Source of the DNA: Bacillota bacterium
Lineage (GTDB): Bacteria > Bacillota > Clostridia > Christensenellales > CAG-138
Direction of reading: 5' to 3'
Assembly: GCA_023451115.1 (NCBI GenBank)
Contig: JAEXFV010000119.1
Span: forward strand, 1-25,628
DNA: 25,628 bases
This document shows, in pieces, positions 22,369 through 25,628 of the stretch. The position numbers were made by a program, and so were the translations under genes. Under the pieces are notes generated by a model. That model had not been told where the DNA came from and did no database searches. It saw only the letters and a program-made list of their open reading frames with translations. How positions within the stretch are numbered: the stretch's first letter is position 1; each line of letters starts with the position of its first letter.

Positions 22369-23010
22369 ATGACACATACATTGCATCGCTATGGCACCCC
22401 GGAAGAACTTAAAACCGATTGGGTGGTTCTGAGTATTTGCAGCAAAGGCATTAACGATGTGGGGTCCGGCCCCAAGATGTACCGCTTTTGCGAGTTGGCC
22501 ATCAAAAATAACGCGGTGACCCTGGGCGGCACCAAAACCTCCGAGTTTTTGGAAGGAAGCCGCGAAGCGTTTTTGAAAACGGTAGATCCTGGCGACGACA
22601 GCACCATGGCCGTGCAAGCCACCTTTAACACAGAGGAAGACGTTGCCCAGTTTATTAAAGACCTGAAAGAAGCAGAGCTGGGGATTTCCGTGGTGGTATC
22701 CGGCCTCACCGACCGGGTCGACCATATCTGCAAATGCGCCGGGACACCCCACCATATGGTGACCAACTCCTTGGGCGTGTGGGGAAAAACGGATAAGCTC
22801 CCGAAAAACGAGGACGTGCTGGCCATCATCACCCAATGCGGCCACAGCATGATTTCAGAACAGCATGTGCTGGATCTGGCGGAAAAAATCAAGAAAGGTA
22901 CAACAACCGCCCGCAAGGCGGCTATGGAGCTGGCCTACGACTGCCCCTGCGGCATCGTAAATCCGGATCGTACTGAGCGGCTGTTGAATGCCGTGGCCAA
23001 TGCCCTGTAA
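22369..23010 (+). CDS. Unrecognised cysteine-rich protein, partner of the ferredoxin-fusion gene
   Basis: A 213-residue soluble protein of no family I recognise. Seven cysteines include two CxC pairs, Cys121/Cys123 (HICKCAGTPHH) and Cys192/Cys194 (YDCPCGIVNPDR), plus Cys157 in TQCGHSMIS; His128, His129 and His159 lie close by. This pattern suggests a metal or iron-sulfur site built from the C-terminal half. AAGGAGG precedes the ATG. It is the last gene before a strong terminator, in tight linkage to the ferredoxin fusion. A redox enzyme subunit is plausible; a regulatory metal sensor is an alternative. Confidence 0.7.
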   Translation: MTHTLHRYGTPEELKTDWVVLSICSKGINDVGSGPKMYRFCELAIKNNAVTLGGTKTSEFLEGSREAFLKTVDPGDDSTMAVQATFNTEEDVAQFIKDLKEAELGISVVVSGLTDRVDHICKCAGTPHHMVTNSLGVWGKTDKLPKNEDVLAIITQCGHSMISEQHVLDLAEKIKKGTTTARKAAMELAYDCPCGIVNPDRTERLLNAVANAL

Positions 23011-23033
23011 TAATCCGCTCATACATGATTTGC

Positions 23034-23067
23034 GCGTGCCTGCCTTTGGGCAGGCACGCTATTTTTT
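23034..23067 (+). terminator. Strong intrinsic terminator of the TRAP operon
   Basis: GCGTGCCTGCC (23034-23044) and GGCAGGCACGC (23049-23059) form a perfect 11-bp stem with a TTTG loop, followed by TATTTTTT. The next gene starts only 26 bp later. Confidence 0.95.
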
Positions 23068-23093
23068 AAATAGGAAGATATTGGGGAGAAAAA

Positions 23094-24143
23094 ATGAAAG
23101 ACATAGCGATTACGCTGCTGGTAGCCACAGGATGCGGCCTCATTGGCAGGAAAATACGCTTCCCTGCAGCCACATTGCTCTGTGCAGTGGCAGGGGTAGC
23201 TTGTGTGCACTTGCTGTTAGATGTTGGCGCGTTTCCCACACCGTTGCCCCAGCTGACACAGCTGCTGGTGGGGGCGATGGTAGGCGTCAGCGTAAAACGG
23301 GAAAGCTTACGGGAGTTAAAAACACTTTGGAGGGCTTTGCTGGTAGGGTTAATCGGGCTATGTTGCGTGGGCGCCTTAGGGGCATGCATCCTGCATGGGG
23401 TATTTGGATTTTCGCTGGAAACCGCCATTCTGGCCGGGTCTCCTGGTGGAGTAGGGGAAATGGTGTTGCTGGCAGATGCCTTTGGGGGAGATGCGGCAGT
23501 GGTAGCCGTGTTTCAGGTGGTGCGCCAAATCGGCATATGCATGGCCATTCCTGCCCTGTGCCAGTGGCTGGAAAAGCGCAGCGGTTTTGATGCAGAAAAA
23601 CAGCCAGCCATTCCACAGGGAAAACAGCAAAGCGACAATGGCTGCCACGATACAGCGCTCCGTTTTCTTGCAACGCTTCTTGCAGGGGGCTGCACAGGCG
23701 TGGCGCTGCGGCTGCTGGGCGTACCCGTAGCGTTTTTGCTGGGCGGCGCGCTGGGGGTGGCCGGATTTGGGGTGTTAACCCGCAAGGCTGCTTTTCCCAA
23801 GCCCATGCGCACGGTTACGCAAATTTGCCTGGGGTGCGTAACGGGCCTGAAAATCACCCGGGATACCTTGCATAACCTGCCTGCGCTGCTATTACCGCTG
23901 CTGTTGATATTCACTATGTTGGTACTTTCCGCCATAGCCATTGCCTATGTGATGAAGCGATTAAGCAGGCAGGACGGTATGAGCTGTTTACTGGCATCTT
24001 CGCCAGGGGGGGTGGAGGTGATGACGCTGTTGGGGAATGAAATGGGCAGCAATCTGGTGCTCATTGCCGGGGTACACCTGGCACGTATTTTTGCCATCAT
24101 CATTTTCCTTCCTCTTGTGTTAAAGAGCATATGCGCTGGATAA
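23094..24143 (+). CDS. AbrB-duplication family membrane protein
   Basis: A 349-residue polytopic membrane protein built from two related halves: AGSPGGVGEMVLLADAFGG with VFQVVRQI in the first, and SSPGGVEVMTLLGNEMGS with VHLARIF in the second. This is the AbrB_dup family, often misnamed a transcriptional regulator or ammonia monooxygenase; it has no DNA-binding AbrB domain. Function is unknown and some kind of transport is assumed. GGGGAG lies before the ATG. With only 26 bp between the preceding terminator and this start there is little room for a promoter, so it likely depends on read-through of the TRAP operon. Confidence 0.85.
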   Translation: MKDIAITLLVATGCGLIGRKIRFPAATLLCAVAGVACVHLLLDVGAFPTPLPQLTQLLVGAMVGVSVKRESLRELKTLWRALLVGLIGLCCVGALGACILHGVFGFSLETAILAGSPGGVGEMVLLADAFGGDAAVVAVFQVVRQIGICMAIPALCQWLEKRSGFDAEKQPAIPQGKQQSDNGCHDTALRFLATLLAGGCTGVALRLLGVPVAFLLGGALGVAGFGVLTRKAAFPKPMRTVTQICLGCVTGLKITRDTLHNLPALLLPLLLIFTMLVLSAIAIAYVMKRLSRQDGMSCLLASSPGGVEVMTLLGNEMGSNLVLIAGVHLARIFAIIIFLPLVLKSICAG

Positions 24144-24175
24144 AAATAGAGGCCGCTGATCCATCCGCGGCCTCT
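24142..24175 (-). terminator. Intrinsic terminator of recA
   Basis: On the - strand AGAGGCCGC and GCGGCCTCT (24148-24175) form a 9-bp stem with a 10-nt loop, followed by ATTTTTA. It lies 22 bp after the recA stop. In the + direction no T-run follows, so it ends the convergent AbrB-family transcript less well. Confidence 0.88.
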
Positions 24176-24197
24176 CGCTATATGTTATGAACAGGAA

Positions 24198-25268
24198 TTA
24201 GTCTTCTTCCGGTGGGGTAGAGGAGGCGGCCATAGCGGCGTTGCGCTTGGCTTCCTTTTCAGCTGCGGCTTTTTGCCGCCGTTCTTCCATGTTGGCGCGT
24301 AACTGCCCTTCAATCTGATCGCAGAGTTCTCTGTTGTCTTTCAGGAACAACCGGGCGTTGTCCCTGCCCTGCGCCATGCGCATATCGCCGTAAGAATACC
24401 AGGCGCCGGTTTTTTGAATTACTTTTTCATTGACGGCCATATCCAAAATGGTGCCCTCACGGGAGATGCCTTCGCCGTAGATGATGTCAAACTCCGCTTG
24501 CTTGAAGGGGGGGGCCACTTTGTTTTTGACCACTTTTACCCTGGTGCGGCTGCCCACGAATTCCGCGCCGTTTTTCAGGGTTTCGATTTTTCGCACATCC
24601 AGGCGCACAGAGGCATAGAATTTCAGCGCCTTGCCGCCGGGGGTGGTTTCCGGATTGCCGAACATAACCCCTACTTTTTCCCGCAATTGGTTGATAAAAA
24701 TCACAGCCGTATTGGTTTTGGAAACGATGCCGGTAAGTTTGCGCAGCGCCTGGGACATGAGCCTTGCCTGTAACCCCACATGGGAATCGCCCATATCGCC
24801 TTCAATTTCCGCTTTGGGCACCAGTGCTGCCACTGAGTCAACCACGATCACATCCATGGCGCCAGAGCGTACTAAAGCTTCCGCAATTTCCAGCGCCTGT
24901 TCGCCAGTATCAGGCTGGGAGACATAGAGCTCATCCACATTCACCCCCAGGTTTTCCGCATACACGGGATCCAGGGCATGCTCCGCGTCAATAAAAGCCG
25001 CAGTGCCCCCTGCCTGCTGGGCCTGGGCGATGACATGAAGCGCTACTGTGGTTTTACCGGAGGACTCCGGTCCAAAAATTTCTGTGACCCTGCCCCGGGG
25101 AATGCCCCCAACGCCCAGCGCAAAGTCCAGCTCCAAACAACCGGTAGGGATAACGGAAATGGAAATCTTCCCAGCCGTATCCCCCAGCTTCATGATAGCG
25201 CCCTTGCCGAATTGTTTCTCAATTTGGCTCAACGCCACTTCCAATGCCTTTTCTTTTTCCATTGCCAT
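24198..25268 (-). CDS. recA: Recombinase RecA
   Basis: ATP-dependent strand-exchange protein for homologous recombination and SOS induction. All RecA landmarks are present: Walker A GPESSGKT (66-73), VIVVDSVAALVPKAEIEGDMGD with the Walker B aspartate, the L1/L2 loops VGLQARLMSQALRKL and FINQLREKVGVMFGNPETTPGG, and an acidic C-terminal tail ending PPEED. The frame is open from 25283, but AGGGA about 5-7 nt upstream favours the ATG at 25268 (356 residues). Upstream on the same strand is the end of cinA, a common arrangement; a terminator and a recA promoter lie between them. Confidence 0.97.
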   Translation of the reverse strand: MAMEKEKALEVALSQIEKQFGKGAIMKLGDTAGKISISVIPTGCLELDFALGVGGIPRGRVTEIFGPESSGKTTVALHVIAQAQQAGGTAAFIDAEHALDPVYAENLGVNVDELYVSQPDTGEQALEIAEALVRSGAMDVIVVDSVAALVPKAEIEGDMGDSHVGLQARLMSQALRKLTGIVSKTNTAVIFINQLREKVGVMFGNPETTPGGKALKFYASVRLDVRKIETLKNGAEFVGSRTRVKVVKNKVAPPFKQAEFDIIYGEGISREGTILDMAVNEKVIQKTGAWYSYGDMRMAQGRDNARLFLKDNRELCDQIEGQLRANMEERRQKAAAEKEAKRNAAMAASSTPPEED

Positions 25269-25305
25269 GAATTTCCCTGCCATCCTTGCTTCTTAATCTG
25301 GTCCC

Positions 25306-25334
25306 ATTATATCATGAAACCCTGGTTTTGCAAA
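25306..25334 (-). promoter_or_regulatory. recA promoter
   Basis: On the - strand TTTGCA (25334-25329), a 17-nt spacer and a perfect TATAAT (25311-25306). The -10 is 37 bp before the recA ATG. Confidence 0.75.
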
Positions 25335-25337
25335 GAG

Positions 25338-25360
25338 AAAGTTTCTTAAATGGAAACTTT
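25338..25360 (-). promoter_or_regulatory. Inverted repeat just upstream of the recA -35
   Basis: AAAGTTTC (25338-25345) and GAAACTTT (25353-25360) are perfect 8-bp arms with a 7-nt centre, ending 3 bp before the -35. It is not the usual Gram-positive LexA box (GAAC, four bases, GTTC). It may be an operator or an AT-rich activator site. Confidence 0.45.
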
Positions 25361-25390
25361 TCAGGGCTTTAATCGTTTAACAGGACAAGT

Positions 25391-25433
25391 TTTAAAAAGC
25401 CACCCGGGTGCTAATAGAGGCCGGATGGCTTTT
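25391..25433 (-). terminator. Terminator between cinA and recA
   Basis: AAAAGCCA (25395-25402) pairs with TGGCTTTT (25426-25433), and after one mismatch CCGG pairs with CCGG inside. On the - strand the stem runs into TTTTTAAA, so it ends the cinA transcript; the + strand also shows TTTT, so it may act both ways. Confidence 0.8.
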
Positions 25434-25493
25434 GGTTGATCCTCTTCATTTCCCCATACGCTTTGGCGCTTCAGGGGTTTCATGGATAGGGGA

Positions 25494-25628
25494 TTATTGG
25501 GAAACTACAGGTAGCCCCTGAAGGGATCGCCGGAGCATGTCCAGCACATGCAGCATGGTGATATGCCGGATGCGCGTCCGGTCCCCGGTAAGATGCAGTT
25601 CCTTAACCGAAACCCCGTTCTCTCCAGC
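25494..25628 (-). CDS. cinA: C-terminal end of CinA (nicotinamide-nucleotide amidase), partial
   Basis: The last 44 codons and stop of a gene entering from the right edge. The peptide contains VKELHLTGDRTRIRHIT and LDMLRRSL, matching the closing GDRxxIRxxT and LxLLRR pattern of the CinA deamidase domain, which recycles NMN to nicotinate mononucleotide. The family's usual place directly upstream of recA on the same strand agrees. The start lies outside the window. Confidence 0.8.
   Translation of the reverse strand, partial: AGENGVSVKELHLTGDRTRIRHITMLHVLDMLRRSLQGLPVVSQ

Overview
The window looks like chromosomal DNA of a Gram-positive anaerobe of class Clostridia; the family cannot be fixed from sequence alone. 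The evidence is a MarR-led FASII/acetyl-CoA carboxylase operon that uses FabK as enoyl reductase, strong AGGAGG-type ribosome binding sites, canonical sigma-A promoters, a YkvI-family membrane protein, an Mbeg1-like hydrolase, and recA next to the end of cinA. Base composition is moderately GC-rich throughout, and no insertion sequence, tRNA, rRNA or CRISPR array was seen.

Region 1 (1-10570, + strand) is an essentially complete type II fatty acid synthesis operon: FabT-like MarR regulator, fabH, acpP, fabK, fabD, fabG, fabF, accB, fabZ, accC, accD, accA, then a DegV-family (fatty-acid-binding) gene, closed by a strong intrinsic terminator at 10541-10572. Several pairs overlap by ATGA (acpP/fabK, fabF/accB, accA/degV), which suggests translational coupling. 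The four acc genes make malonyl-CoA, fabD moves it to ACP, fabH starts the chain, and FabF/FabG/FabZ/FabK elongate it.

Region 2 (10551-15340, - strand) holds four genes: a YkvI-like membrane protein, an Mbeg1-like alpha/beta hydrolase, and a separate two-gene unit of a short-form adenosylhomocysteinase and an XdhC-family protein, with its own extended -10 promoter and a terminator.

Region 3 (15480-23070, + strand) is the accessory part. A GntR/HutC regulator with its own promoter ends in an elaborate three-way-junction terminator. Then a near-consensus promoter with GTTGA/TCAAC half-sites starts a probable catabolic operon: a fumarylacetoacetate-hydrolase-family enzyme, TRAP large permease (DctM), TRAP binding lipoprotein (DctP), a metal-dependent cyclase-family hydrolase, TRAP small permease (DctQ), a 328-bp hairpin-rich gap, a two-cluster ferredoxin fused to an unrecognised domain, and an unrecognised cysteine-rich protein, closed by an 11-bp-stem terminator. 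I infer a regulated uptake and degradation system for an unknown organic acid; the last two proteins are the best candidates for something undescribed. An AbrB-duplication membrane protein follows 26 bp after that terminator.

Region 4 (24140-25628, - strand) is recA with terminator and promoter, and the last 44 codons of cinA entering from the right edge.
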